Shown one piece after another: positions 32,901-43,230 of a stretch of DNA of 64,000 nt. Numbering within the stretch: position 1 is the first letter of the stretch; each line of letters starts with the position of its first letter. The stretch is taken from positions 8,891,484-8,955,483 of the forward strand of contig JAZAYU010000005.1 of NCBI GenBank assembly GCA_038501625.1, read 5' to 3'. A program made the position numbers and the translations under genes. The notes under the pieces were generated by a model that made no database searches, was not told the DNA's origin, and saw nothing but the letters and a program-made list of their open reading frames with translations. The stretch is from Corbicula japonica. Taxonomy: Eukaryota; Mollusca; Bivalvia; Venerida; Cyrenidae.

Positions 32901-35900
32901 GGCAAAGATACTAACCCAGGAGGAAGCGGATATCATGACAAATGTGTGGGATTTAGAAAAAAGCAAACGGCGCGACCTTTATGTATATTGGGTTTACCAA
33001 TATCGTCAAAAACTTCAAGACGACGTGAAATGTTATGAAGAAATGTTCAATAATGCAACGGAAAAACTTGAAGAGGTGCGCAACATGGAGACTGTTGATA
33101 TACTGAAAGAAGCAGACGTCATTGGTATGACAACAACCGGGGCAGCTAAAAACAGACGATTGTTGAAGGCAGTACGACCAAAGATCATAATCGTTGAGGA
33201 GGCCGCAGAGGTGTTGGAGTCTCATATAATAACGACTCTCAATGAGAACTGTCAACACCTTATTCTTATTGGAGATCATAAACAACTAAGACCATCAACA
33301 ACAGTATATGAACTGTCGAAGAGATATAAACTAGATGTATCATTGTTTGAAAGGATGGTTCAAAACAAAATTCCATGTGTCACTCTGCAGGAGCAGCATA
33401 GAATGCGGCCAGAAATATCTTGTCTGCTTAAAAATGAACGTTTGTACCCAACTTTGAAAGACCACGATAGCGTACATGAATATGACCGTATTTTGGGAGT
33501 TGATGTAAATATACAATTTATTGATCACCAAGAACCAGAACTGACTCCAGAAGACACAACAAGTTATTGTAATCCACACGAAGCACAATACATAGCTGGA
33601 CTGTGCATGTATTTCCTAAATCAGGGATACAGTCCCTCACAAATAACGGTTATTACCCCTTACATGGCACAAGTTCAACTTCTTAGAAGGGTCATGCCAA
33701 AATCATTATATGAAGGAGTTAGGATTACAGCAGTGGACAATTTTCAAGGTGAAGAAAACGATATCATACTTTTGTCTTTAGTCAGGAGTAGTTACAGCTC
33801 AAGTCACCGAAGAAACAAAATCGGATTTGTTGGTATAGAAAACCGGATTTGTGTTTCACTTTCAAGGGCGAAACGAGGACTTTATGTTGTAGGAAATTTT
33901 AAACTTCTAGAGCAAAACAGTGACTTGTGGCATGACATCATTCAACTGATGAGAAGAAAAGGGGCAGTGAAGTCAGAATTGATAATTAGATGTCAAAATC
34001 ATCCAGAGTCATTTGTTTTGGCTAAAGAACTAATGGATTTCGAGAAATGTCCGCTGGGCGGATGTGGGCGATCCTGTGGGGCTGAGCTTCCATGTGGCCA
34101 TATCTGCCCAAAAAGTTGTCATTCAATAGATAAAAATCACATGAATGCTACTTGTGAGAGACCATGCGAGAAAATAGTTTGTGACGAAGGCCATAAATGC
34201 ACTAAAAGTTGTTGGAAGGAGTGTGGAGATTGTTGTACATTTGTTGAAAAGAAAGTCCCAGCCTGCGGACACACAGCATTTATGAAATGTTCCGCAGATC
34301 CAAATAAATGGGATTGTAAAGAAATATGTACCTTTTCTTTAGAATGCGGTCACAAATGCAAGAGGAAATGTTTTAAATGCAAAAAGGACAACCGACACGA
34401 AAAAGAATGTAAGGAGGATGTAGAGAAGTGTTTGCCATGCCTGCACACAGCAAAATTAAAGTGTTACGAATCAGTGAAAGCCTTCAAATGCCAAGTTCCA
34501 TGCGGAATCATACTTGATTGCAAACACAAGTGCATGGGGAACTGTACGGTTTGTTTGCGCGGTCGAATTCATGGAAACTGCAACGGAACATGCAATAAAA
34601 TTTTGCCTTGTGGACATTTGTGTTCAAGTCCCTGTTCTGAACTGTGTCCTCCTTGTACGCGGCCTTGTGAATGGGAATGTTCCCACGGAATCAGATGCAA
34701 GAAAAAATGCTGGGAGGAATGTGATAACTGCCATGACCATTGCAATTTTCGATGCAATCATCAACGTTGCGAACAAGAATGCCATGAAATGTGCATAATA
34801 GGTCCATGTCAGAAACGTTGCAATAAGAAGCTTGAATGTGGTCATATATGTCGGGGAATGTGTGGCGAAAGTTGTATCTGCATTATTTGTAGTGACAGCC
34901 AAATCCGGAAAAGTTCTAATGAAGAATTCGACGAAGGGGCTGTGTTTATTCAACTTCCAAACTGTTCGTGTATCTTTGAGATACATCGAATCGACCGACA
35001 CATGAATACATCCACTATATCTACAGAAGGGAATGTATGCAAAACATGCCCACATTGTTCGAAACCTATCACAGCACATATCCGGCGGTACTCAAATTTA
35101 CTGAAACAAACTCGTGCAAATATTGCACACAAATTTTTGTCAATCAGTATCACAAATATTGGAAAGCGACAGCTGCTTGCTGAAATATTCCGTCTAAATC
35201 GGCTTGGTCTTAAAGATTATGAAATCAGAGATTTACAATCTATTGCAGAAGGTAAAACTTTTGGCATTTTGCATAAAACACAACAATCAGTCGATAGACT
35301 CAAAAAACTTCTTGAAATTGAAAATAGAATCCGTCTACAACCAACAATGGTAAATATTTCCACCGAAAATGATCTAATTAAACCAGAGGTTCTTAGGAAT
35401 AGGCTTGTTCACGTGAGAAAATTTCCCACACTTCAGTTTTGGACAGAAATTGATAGAGAAATCAATAGACTAAACCTGAGTCTTGGAGTTTTTCAGGGTC
35501 TTGAAAACCCAAGACTTTACACTGATATGTCGACCAGGGTTGATATGAAACTAAACCAACAAGGACTTAAAACAAACAGTTTTCAACCAAGAGATACACG
35601 AGCATCGGATGTTTCTGGACGTGAGAGAAACACTGCTGGCAAATCGCCAAATGAAAAACAACTGAAAGACATGCGTACTCAGCCCAAGTCGTCAGTGGTA
35701 AGACACGGCCACAAATCAACACAAAGCGCTCGATCTAAGCAAACGCCGTACTATGAAATTGCTCTTGGCTCAGATTCCGTTGATTCTATAGATACAACTA
35801 ACAGAACGCGAACAAGTAAAGCGTTTGCCAGGGACACCTCGCTTCGCTCGGACTCCAGTGATTTGTCAGGAGTCAAACAGCGTACTAGAAGCTTTCAGGG

Positions 35901-35979
35901 ACAAGAAACGACTTCGGACGCACTATCTGATGCTGAAGAAAGTCTCGTTAAAAACAGATACAGGAAATCAATGGTTTAA
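29950..35979 (+). CDS. ZNFX1-like: ZNFX1-like NFX1-type zinc-finger helicase, intact
   Basis: A single-exon frame of 2,009 codons. The start is the first ATG (29950) and follows a splice-acceptor-like TTTCAG ending at 29944. The N-terminus is Arg/Gly-rich. An armadillo-like helical region follows (FFEFIRKPLNPDLVYYTIRL). The SF1 helicase has Walker A GPPGTGKT (about residues 617-624), CYTNHALDQF, the motif II variant VEEAAEVLE, GDHKQLRPS, QEQHRMRPEIS, AVDNFQGEENDI and ENRICVSLSRAKRG. An acidic then lysine-rich insert (DDDEDMEED to KKKKKEPK) sits inside the helicase. From about residue 1348, repeated Cys/His modules (CGHICPKSCH, CGHKCKRKCF, CGHLCSSPCS) are NFX1-type fingers. The tail is Ser/Thr-rich with an EIALGSDSVDS motif shared with the paralogue. 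Vertebrate ZNFX1 is an interferon-induced dsRNA sensor and nematode ZNFX-1 acts in small-RNA inheritance. A role in RNA-based immunity here is inference. Confidence 0.93.
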   Translation: MASGQDKSDIGNESVYPVQIFYEGNDVIELKNETSARRGSRGQLPVTSRGNSIRGQRHRGRGRGRENQAFDYQRVLPTGKQTEINTHINRGNSDTRSSGRGHRRERGSENIKREHDRVREQSGSKSDLRFNISLDSDKEHDGDRIARGLRPTREFSESSLVTLSKKDNSDEVLLEIGNTKSGFFEFIRKPLNPDLVYYTIRLLYNVSNAKMQDVRRREILKEVEAHFLHQLNELLNLVSLKDPKTLKVYNSTSNLSNFLKNISKLLCAIITTLPSSLGKCKGVITAIKEVVEAHDVKGIEESLKDVEEVLRRETQAKQNRTGHKLDCKVQSSYNHIEPENPPDDFRKISILPTLEDLQEEIKPFLRANKVSGKYKDLDTYLDVQFRLLREDYMQPLRNGIAHYKHLIKEGIAVTKLRDIRLYQSVQILTPVCSENGINHVLQFDMRNLRQVNWESSRRLLYGSLVCLSKDNFDTIIYATITDRDTTELSQGNIQVYFENKPDLLTIKLTDVFVMAETTAFFEAYRHVLQGLKEMDENMPLQNYVIACETDVQSPKYLQQSETVMYNFSCLLREQKRVSLTPILQTHDWHSAEDLNLDPSQYEALQQAITKELAVIQGPPGTGKTYVGLKIIQLLLNNINKWTDYPQRCPILVVCYTNHALDQFLEGVSKFSSSKLVRVGGRCKNENLEPFTLKTIKQTRRENKERSLSLTQSEKDHRDERDNSETEIANISSKLKQTSTNVINYFVLKEFMNESQQNMFENAGNNRFLSKCMAKWIGVFETTEESLTESTTLAQMYKLVWEQTILQTVGNLPKNERDRLISPWDIKILRRAELYKAWTSELDETMTQRATESILDIDTLLKHIRNPRTRHEIRLLFAGRIVSINKLIMYWLDLLGREQSIRYIKEALEELSLIDENEEKDKYLSEDDDEDMEEDRRLDNDDDLLLHHHAKKKKKEPKMKNDDDAWILNISAKQTAYRIKVLFNSAKILTQEEADIMTNVWDLEKSKRRDLYVYWVYQYRQKLQDDVKCYEEMFNNATEKLEEVRNMETVDILKEADVIGMTTTGAAKNRRLLKAVRPKIIIVEEAAEVLESHIITTLNENCQHLILIGDHKQLRPSTTVYELSKRYKLDVSLFERMVQNKIPCVTLQEQHRMRPEISCLLKNERLYPTLKDHDSVHEYDRILGVDVNIQFIDHQEPELTPEDTTSYCNPHEAQYIAGLCMYFLNQGYSPSQITVITPYMAQVQLLRRVMPKSLYEGVRITAVDNFQGEENDIILLSLVRSSYSSSHRRNKIGFVGIENRICVSLSRAKRGLYVVGNFKLLEQNSDLWHDIIQLMRRKGAVKSELIIRCQNHPESFVLAKELMDFEKCPLGGCGRSCGAELPCGHICPKSCHSIDKNHMNATCERPCEKIVCDEGHKCTKSCWKECGDCCTFVEKKVPACGHTAFMKCSADPNKWDCKEICTFSLECGHKCKRKCFKCKKDNRHEKECKEDVEKCLPCLHTAKLKCYESVKAFKCQVPCGIILDCKHKCMGNCTVCLRGRIHGNCNGTCNKILPCGHLCSSPCSELCPPCTRPCEWECSHGIRCKKKCWEECDNCHDHCNFRCNHQRCEQECHEMCIIGPCQKRCNKKLECGHICRGMCGESCICIICSDSQIRKSSNEEFDEGAVFIQLPNCSCIFEIHRIDRHMNTSTISTEGNVCKTCPHCSKPITAHIRRYSNLLKQTRANIAHKFLSISITNIGKRQLLAEIFRLNRLGLKDYEIRDLQSIAEGKTFGILHKTQQSVDRLKKLLEIENRIRLQPTMVNISTENDLIKPEVLRNRLVHVRKFPTLQFWTEIDREINRLNLSLGVFQGLENPRLYTDMSTRVDMKLNQQGLKTNSFQPRDTRASDVSGRERNTAGKSPNEKQLKDMRTQPKSSVVRHGHKSTQSARSKQTPYYEIALGSDSVDSIDTTNRTRTSKAFARDTSLRSDSSDLSGVKQRTRSFQGQETTSDALSDAEESLVKNRYRKSMV

Positions 35980-37108
35980 AGCGATGCCGAGAAATTTGCG
36001 AATTCGCAAAATGTCTATAAGGTAAAGTATGATTTTGCTATTTACGCATATAATCAAACCTGACCGTAGAGATTTCATAGATGTTAAAAATACATTTATG
36101 GAAGATACTTAAAAAAATTACTACACTGCAACTCCGTTATATCGCGATCCGTTATATGGCGAAATCCAATATATCGCGCTTGGTCGGTGGATCCCAATTT
36201 TTTGTACATTTACAATGTATAAATTTGTTCTTTCTTCGTGTAGTTAACAACGACAATTAAAAAATATTAATGTTTGAATTAAATCGACATTTAGTGAACT
36301 GTCATAAAATCTTCCGCTTCATAATATTTTTACGGTTCTAATAAAATTTCTAATAAATTCCTTTTAACTCAATCAAACCGAGTTCGTTATTTTTAAATTT
36401 AATTTGAGTCACGTAGGAAATTGTATTTTGTGTTGTTTTTTTTTAATTTTGTTGATGCTTTTTATTCAGGAAAAGCCAATTTTTTTTTATAAAATATAAA
36501 AGATATATCTTATAAAGATAAAATAGCGATAGGCAGATAAAAACTTTCGTCTTCTGAACATTCTGACGTAATTTCAATCAACGACGTCAGCATTCCGACG
36601 CGCAGGCATGTTGGCATTACGCGACTGAATTTTATGATACCATGTTTTTAATTCTCTTTTTTTCTGTTGCAGTGAACAAAGACGCTTGTAATTATTAAAT
36701 GTAGTAACTATCTTCATGACCGAAATATAGTCACTATCTTTATAACCGGAGAGTTCTCCCTGAAGTAAGACGTCCAGGAGAAGGTACAGTAATTGCCGGG
36801 TTATATCTGCTAAAAAGTAGCTCGTTAGGTGGTCGTTTTTTCTGGAACGTTCTGTTATTTCCATGTTTGAATTGTTATAAATTTAAAATGAAACTAACTG
36901 GGAAGATATGTTTTCCTGTAAGCTGCATTGCACAAGGAATCTGTTTTTACTTATTTGTGGTTCCGAAAGTAGTTTGAAACACATTTAATTCTGCGCCTGT
37001 ATACCCGTATAAACTCTAAGCATAATTTTAAATGTATCAACTATAAATTAACATTCAAATGGTTTTATGTTGCTTTTTTTTCGTGGTGTGAACATATTTG
37101 GAGTTTAA

Positions 37109-37688
37109 GGGCTCGCCACACTCCTCCCAACTTTGTTCATTGATAAAAAGAACATTATCAAAATCTCAATAATGGCAAAATGCCATTCAATGAAACTTTG
37201 CACAAATGTATGTTATTACATCATTTTAAATGCCTACATAAGTAATATGATGCTGACAACAATTTAATGTGTCCTCGTGACTTATATAATTATGTAGACT
37301 TTTAGAGATATTAGTAAAAGTGTGTTTGACCTTCAATTTCCTGGTCGCGTAAACGGATGACAATCACTGATTTCTCTTTAAGTAGTTGAAAGTTTTTTTT
37401 ACAAAGTACACAACATTTTCTTGTCAGTATCGTAGCACTCACGTGGGAATTTAAAATTATGTTTTGTATCGCTAAGTTTTTGTGAATTTATGTAAATAGA
37501 AATTAAAGGAATTTTTAGGTCTAGCTTTTTTTCTTTACTTTTCTAAAGTGTCTTACTGTATGCAAAATAAAGATACAGTAGTAACATTAAGTTGTGCAAA
37601 GTTTCATTGAACAGCATTTTGCCAGTATTGAGATTTTGATAATTTTTATTTTATCGATGAACAAGATTGGGAGGAGTGTGGCGAGCCC
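37109..37688. mobile_element. TTAA-flanked transposon with about 100-bp terminal inverted repeats
   Basis: TTAA borders both ends (37105-37108 and 37689-37692). The arms start GGGCTCGCCACACTCCTCCC and run about 100 bases, ending near ACTTTGCACAA, with roughly 90 percent identity. Length is 580 bases with no ORF, so it is non-autonomous. TTAA duplication is typical of piggyBac-type transposition. A divergent relative lies at 57340-57895. Confidence 0.85.
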
Positions 37689-39059
37689 TTAAAGTAAGCG
37701 ACACTTATCTCGAGTATTGTACACTTAGACAGCAAGATAAACATAATGTTTAAATTATATTTACTCTCTATTTACATTGCTCAAGTACTATTAAAGCACG
37801 TAAATTATGGGTTTTGGCGCATTAAAATATTGAAACTATTGAAACATAATAAAGAAAACAACATTGATGATTTGCGTGGTCTGTAATTTTGATTAGAGTG
37901 AACTCTATAAATATTGTGTCATGTGTTTTAATGTAATAAGTGTGGAATGTCGACTTATTATGTGTTTATGTTTTGATTTGTGTAGGATGCATTAGTATTG
38001 TGTTTGTTTGTGGATTGTAAGTGTACAAAGTTCTAATTGGTCACTTTTTGTCCGAAATATTTTATTAGAAAGATATTTAATTCACTTTTTATTTATGATC
38101 ATATGCCAACAACAGTCTTCAACTTATGCTTTAATCTTGTAATAATTGATTTTGGATCAGTTTGGCAAGAGTTATCCTTAAATTTGCTAAAAAATGCATT
38201 TCGTGCATAAAAAGGTCAAGCAAACAGAAATATGCTCTTAAGTCCTTATTTTGTTTTAATAGGACCCCTCATTAGTAGGAAAAAACAGAAAAAAATGATT
38301 AATCAATAGCACATTTGTTTAAATAAACCCCTTTCAAAGTATCCAGTTTTAAAATTACCTCCCTTTCAATTAAAGACTGTTCTAATTTTGACCCTGCGGT
38401 GTAAGTAAATGGTATTGGATTCATTTAAGAAAACAGTCAATAAAGATTAAAAAGACATTAGATAATTGATTTCAAGACAAAAAAGTTATTTCCACAACCT
38501 CTTTTGACGTAGGGAAGAAACGAAACTAGCATACATTGTAAACATATACAATTAATGACCAATTAGAACTTTGGTTGAGTGTAATTAATTGCGTTATGAT
38601 TAGTATGGATTGTATTTTTAAGTGCTTGTGTTGATGTTTAATTTGACTCTAGTTTTATTTTACAAAAAGATAATCTTAAACCCACAAACCTGATCGAATG
38701 GCACGGATATGCATGGTGATCTGGATCTACACTGTTCGGTCAGACTTTAAAGGCGTGTGTATGAAGAAAGAGTATAAAGTGTAATGTGTATAAATTTGTA
38801 CTCCCCACCTCTGTAATGTTTGATGTTAACTATTCTGGCTATCTATTTTATTTTTTTTGTTTTTCACTAATAGGTGCATTAGTTGCAAATGTAGCAAATA
38901 TCAATATGCTTGTTAACACTGATTAATAGTATTATCATCATTTCGTCATTATGTTGTTTGAAATCATAATACGATGAGTAATTAATTACCATTACATGAT
39001 TATATTGACTGTATTCATGGGCCTCAGGCCTTTTTCATGAATAAAATATCTAACTATCT

Positions 39060-39330
39060 AAAATTATGCCTCCCACGAAGTCTGAGGCATACATAGTTGC
39101 ACTTGTCCATGCTTCCGTACGTACGTTCGTACGTCTGTCCGTACGTGCGTACGTCCCCCTAATCATATGGCATTAACTTCTCATTAACTATCGGGCCGAT
39201 TTCTTTCAAACTTGCATAGGTTATCAATCAGGATGTGTAGATGATCGAAAAGATATTTTCCTGCGATTATTTTACCAGAGTTATGACCCTTTGTAGCAGT
39301 GGGGGCCATCAGTGTCCGAGGACACATTCT
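39060..39330. repeat. Interspersed repeat with CGTACGTA simple-sequence block
   Basis: A stretch of CGTACGTACGTTCGTACG variants (39115-39160) precedes GGGCCGATTTCTTTCAAACT and AGAGTTATGACCCTTTGTAG and ends near GTGTCCGAGGACACATTCTA. I recall similar blocks from mollusc genomes, but this needs a repeat-library search. Confidence 0.45.
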
Positions 39331-39670
39331 AGTTGCAGTTGCCTTGTTTCCTTTCATTGTGGCCTTTCTATAATAATTGACCACTTATGAATTATATGCT
39401 TAATATTTTCTTTATAATATGGAACATTATCGTCATTGATTTACTTATTATTTTGGCCGTTTAATGTTATATTCAACCTTTGTAGTTTTGACTTGTCTGC
39501 GTTATAAATTCATAGATGTGTTTATGTTTATTTTATTCTAATTTTCATTCTATTATCTATTTTAATTTTAATATATGCTTAATACATCTGTATATAAAAT
39601 GTTTCTATATATTTCTCCGCAATATTCGATGTTTATATATTATATATTTCTCAAACTTTACAAAAGCAAC

Positions 39671-39838
39671 CTACAGTGAAACCTCCTCCAGGATTGGACA
39701 GAAGTGGTTTTTATAGTAGGGTGGTCTTAATTCTGGGTTGAAAAATCTGCAAAATTGTTTAAAAAGACATTGAAAAAGTGTTCTAATTATCGGGATAATC
39801 TTAACTTCAGGATGGTCTTTTTACGAGGTTTACTGTAG
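39671..39838. mobile_element. Small TIR element (pogo/Tigger-like ends), 168 bp
   Basis: It starts CTACAGTGAAACCTC and ends GAGGTTTACTGTAG, imperfect terminal inverted repeats of about 14 bases. The outer TA could be part of a TA target site. The CAGTGAAACCTC end is typical of pogo/Tigger-type elements. Confidence 0.6.
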
Positions 39839-40281
39839 TCATTGATATTTGATTAAATATCATAGCATAATTTTATTGTTTAAATCATAAATATATATGC
39901 CATGCATGAGAGAAAAAATCATATGCATTTTATGTGGCAGCCAAAGAATATGCGAAACAATCAATCACAGACTTTTGCAGGATTTGGAGTTTTTTACTTT
40001 TTAACAATGACACACTGGTTTTGTAAGAAGTGTACGCGGATACCGTTGAAAAAAAAAGGAAAACAGCACATTACAACTGGATTCTCATTTTATTAAATTG
40101 TTAGTTTATCTTTTTGAGATGCAACGCCGAAAAGTGGAACATTTATAACAGTTGCATTAAATTGACCCTAAATGCATGCATTGATTAAATTAAACACAGT
40201 TTCTTTTTGAATTTCGTTGGCAAAAAGTTCATTTTCCATCTATTACAGAAGATTGTTTGTGCCGTAGGCTATGACGTGACG

Positions 40282-40381
40282 GCCTTGAACGTCACCCGTA
40301 CTCACGGTGACGAATCAGGACGGTGCCTTGTTGTGCAAATTGCGTTTCGTGTTGCCTTGATGTCCCGTAAAACGGCGCCTC
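40282..40381. repeat. Left member of an inverted repeat pair (about 2.1 kb apart)
   Basis: GGTGACGAATCAGGACGG, then GTGCAAATTGCGTTTCGTGT and AACGGCGCCT, match the complement of 42366-42484 over about 100 bases. Confidence 0.75.
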
Positions 40382-40967
40382 GTATGCTTTTTATCAAAAT
40401 TGTATGAAACATTTATTGCAAAATCATTAATTTCTTTTTACCATCGTTACTTTGTGACGGAACATGTTATCGTTTTCTTTACCGGTTTCAAGTACTAAAG
40501 AAAGCAGAAGAATATGGATTGTTTCACAAAAGCTTGTTTTTGTCGATGTGTATTGGCCCACTTGTATTAAATTTTGATGTCGGTAATTTACAAGGGAGAT
40601 TTTAACGAATGTTTTATGAAGAAACGGTCCCTGTTGATACATGGCACCGGTTCCTTATTGTGCCAAAACCGTTTTCAGTATTGTTGTTAAAATGCGGAGA
40701 CTATGACTTGTATTCTGCTATATTTTTTTTTTGGATTCTAAGGCCGTACTGAATTTCCGTCTGCATCTCCTTCTAGTACATCATTTTTACAAAGAAACAG
40801 TCTTCTCGGTCGCAAGATTCACAGTAGTTAGTTTAAACTAAAGAAGCAGAAAACGTTTGAACTACAAAAACAGGTATCATGTGCTTCTTTCGATAAGGCC
40901 CCTTTAAATAGCGAATCACATTTCTGAAGTGTCTATCTTTTCTCTCTTTTTTTTTGAAAAAAAAACA

Positions 40968-40995
40968 CCAAACAAACAAACAAACAAACAAACAA
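40968..40995. repeat. (CAAA)n microsatellite
   Basis: About seven uninterrupted CAAA units preceded by an A run. Confidence 0.9.
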
Positions 40996-42365
40996 TGAAG
41001 TGCGTATCAAGTCAAAACGAGGCAAACTGGTAACCGGCGATTGGATTAACGGATTTCAGGTGTACAATATAAAAGATAAAATCTTTTTGCTGGGTTAAAA
41101 TATTTATCCCAGCTTTTGTAAAGGGAGAAAATCGAGTTTTTGTAGTTGTTTTAATTGGAGAACCGCGAACGCCCCCGTCGGGCTCTACGCTTTTCATTCT
41201 GAAAGCTTGATAAAAAATGACAATGCCTTGATTTTCGGATTACTAAAAGTAGACCAAATAAACAGCTTAACGCTGTCTACGGTGGATTACTGAACTGAAA
41301 ACCCGCCCCAGAGGTCTCCAAAAAGTTTAGAATTCTTTAAATTATGTCACATTTATCACATATAAAACACATTTAAAACACAATTCGGATGATTAAATTT
41401 CTTATGTTGTCATCTTTCATAAGTTACAAATAAAACTTAACAACCAAACATACAAAAAAATAAGTTTCACAACGCCAATCCGCAATATGTGCGCTAAAAA
41501 GTAAAACATTAGACAGGTCTTAGATTTTATGACTTGTACCAGTCCTCTGCTGGATGGAAAATGGACGAGCTTATTTAAAAAAAAATTTTTGCCACAGGCT
41601 TCTGCTTTGTAACCTACTGGTGTCATACATATATGTATATATATAAATGTAAAAATCGTAGGCAGATTAAGATGTTTACATTGTCAAATGTTCATTTTTT
41701 GTTTCTAATAAAAATGAAATTTCGAGGTTCAAAGCCGGGATATTATTTCAAAGCGATATCAGACCTGGTGACACTTTAAAAATCGTTGTCCGCGCCGGGG
41801 GCGGGGGTGGTGGCGTACCGCCGGTGCTGAACATTTCTTCCATTTTAATATTTAAACTCAGAATGATTATTTTTGGCGTTATCGAACTAGGTAACAATAT
41901 ACCGAAGAAAACAGGTGCCTAAAAGTTTGTATTTTAGGCACATAAACAACCGTTGTCTGAAAATCAATTACACAGCTTCTACATCAACAGGCGCCGTTTC
42001 TGAGAAAAAGCAGGCGTTGATCTTTCTGAATGAATAAAACCAGTAATTAATGAACCAACCACTAATTTTTGCTAACTCGCAGACAGAGTACTGACTCAAT
42101 TATATTCTAACAACTCCAAGTCATAAAAGCTATAACATTATCAGTAAAAATCGACAATTTCGGCGAGACCCAGTGCATTTTGTAAAGCAGTGACTATCTT
42201 TTTTCTACTTTACAAAACTACCACGAAATTTATTGTCATGAAATGGCATGTGCAGCAACAAGTAAAATGGTTGAAGTTCCGTGACATTGAGATTTGTTCA
42301 ACTTACATTGTATAAAAGGGAGTTTTTTGTCCCGAAATTGATCACATCGTGAGATAGTAACGTCT

Positions 42366-42484
42366 AGGCGCCGTTGTAAGGGACAACAAGGCAACACGAA
42401 ACGCAATTTGCACAATGTGACTCCGTCCTGATTCGTCACCGTGTACATTCAATCAGTGCTATCAGTTACGTCCTTTGAAGGCCG
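42366..42484. repeat. Right member of the inverted repeat pair
   Basis: The complement of 40282-40381, including the AGGCGCCGTT edge and the CCGTCCTGATTCGTCACCGT block. The two could be the ends of a 2.2-kb element (40282-42484), but the DNA between them has no ORF of note. Confidence 0.7.
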
Positions 42485-42640
42485 TGTGTGACAATATTGA
42501 GCTGCGCTAAACTCGGGACTTTAAAATGCTTTTCAATTGCTGCTCATGAAGAGGCTCAATCAAACCGAGCTTGCAACATTTTGATATTTGTCGTGTTTTC
42601 CATCTGTTTATTCAAATATATTACGTGAAAACAGATGCAT
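42480..42640 (+). repeat. Dispersed repeat with GGCTCAATCAAACCGAGC hairpin
   Basis: Shares TTGAGCTGCGCT, GAGGCTCAATCAAACCGAGC, TTGCAACATTTT and GTCGTGTTTTCC with 56930-57110 and 59760-59990, in the same order and orientation. Confidence 0.65.
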
Positions 42641-43230
42641 TCATAAACCTCAATAAATAAGGTATAATTTTGAAATTTAAATCATTCAAGTAAAAAACAT
42701 GTAGATTATACAGAAACAGAGTTTATATTGTCACAAGAGATTGGAAATAATGCCAAGAATTAATCTTAGTTGGCAACCATACAATTTAATCGACTGTATT
42801 ATTGACTTATATAGCAACATCTGTTCATAATGAAAAACTAAACAAATAAAGATCTGCCTATGATTCATTAAATAGAGGTAACCAGAATTAAGATATAACA
42901 AGTATTTTATATTGTGATTCATTGCTCCAACAACAACCTACATGCCGTTCAAAACAAGCGATTTTTAAGTTTTTGTTTATTCATCATACAAATAATATTA
43001 TTAGTTATGAGATAATTTGTGTACTGTCTCACTACAATAACATCATCATAATAACACATTTGGCATAGAAATAAAAAATATGTTGTATTACTGCTTTATT
43101 CTAGAAACACGATCCAGATATTGAAAACTACACTTTATAGAATCCCCAAATATACCCCTCTGTATTTTAATTGTTGTCTACAGACTAAAATCCCTGCTAG
43201 GTTTAAGGTGATCAATAACACATATTCTAA

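Larger units (their letters stand above)
35980..43230. other. Gene-poor interval with several small transposons
   Basis: No gene is supported. It holds a lone terminal-repeat-like stretch with GTTATATCGCG and CCGTTATATGGCG (36130-36185), a TTAA-flanked element (37109-37688), an interspersed repeat with CGTACGTA runs (39060-39330), a MITE (39671-39838), an inverted pair (40282-40381 and 42366-42484), a (CAAA)n tract (40968-40995) and a CAATCAAACCGAGC repeat (42480-42640). A TTTATT at 43095-43100 could be the poly(A) signal of the channel gene on the minus strand. Confidence 0.5.

Noticed and set aside
34624..35079. A 151-residue ORF opposite the intact helicase
   Set aside because: It is an antisense shadow of the cysteine-rich finger region.
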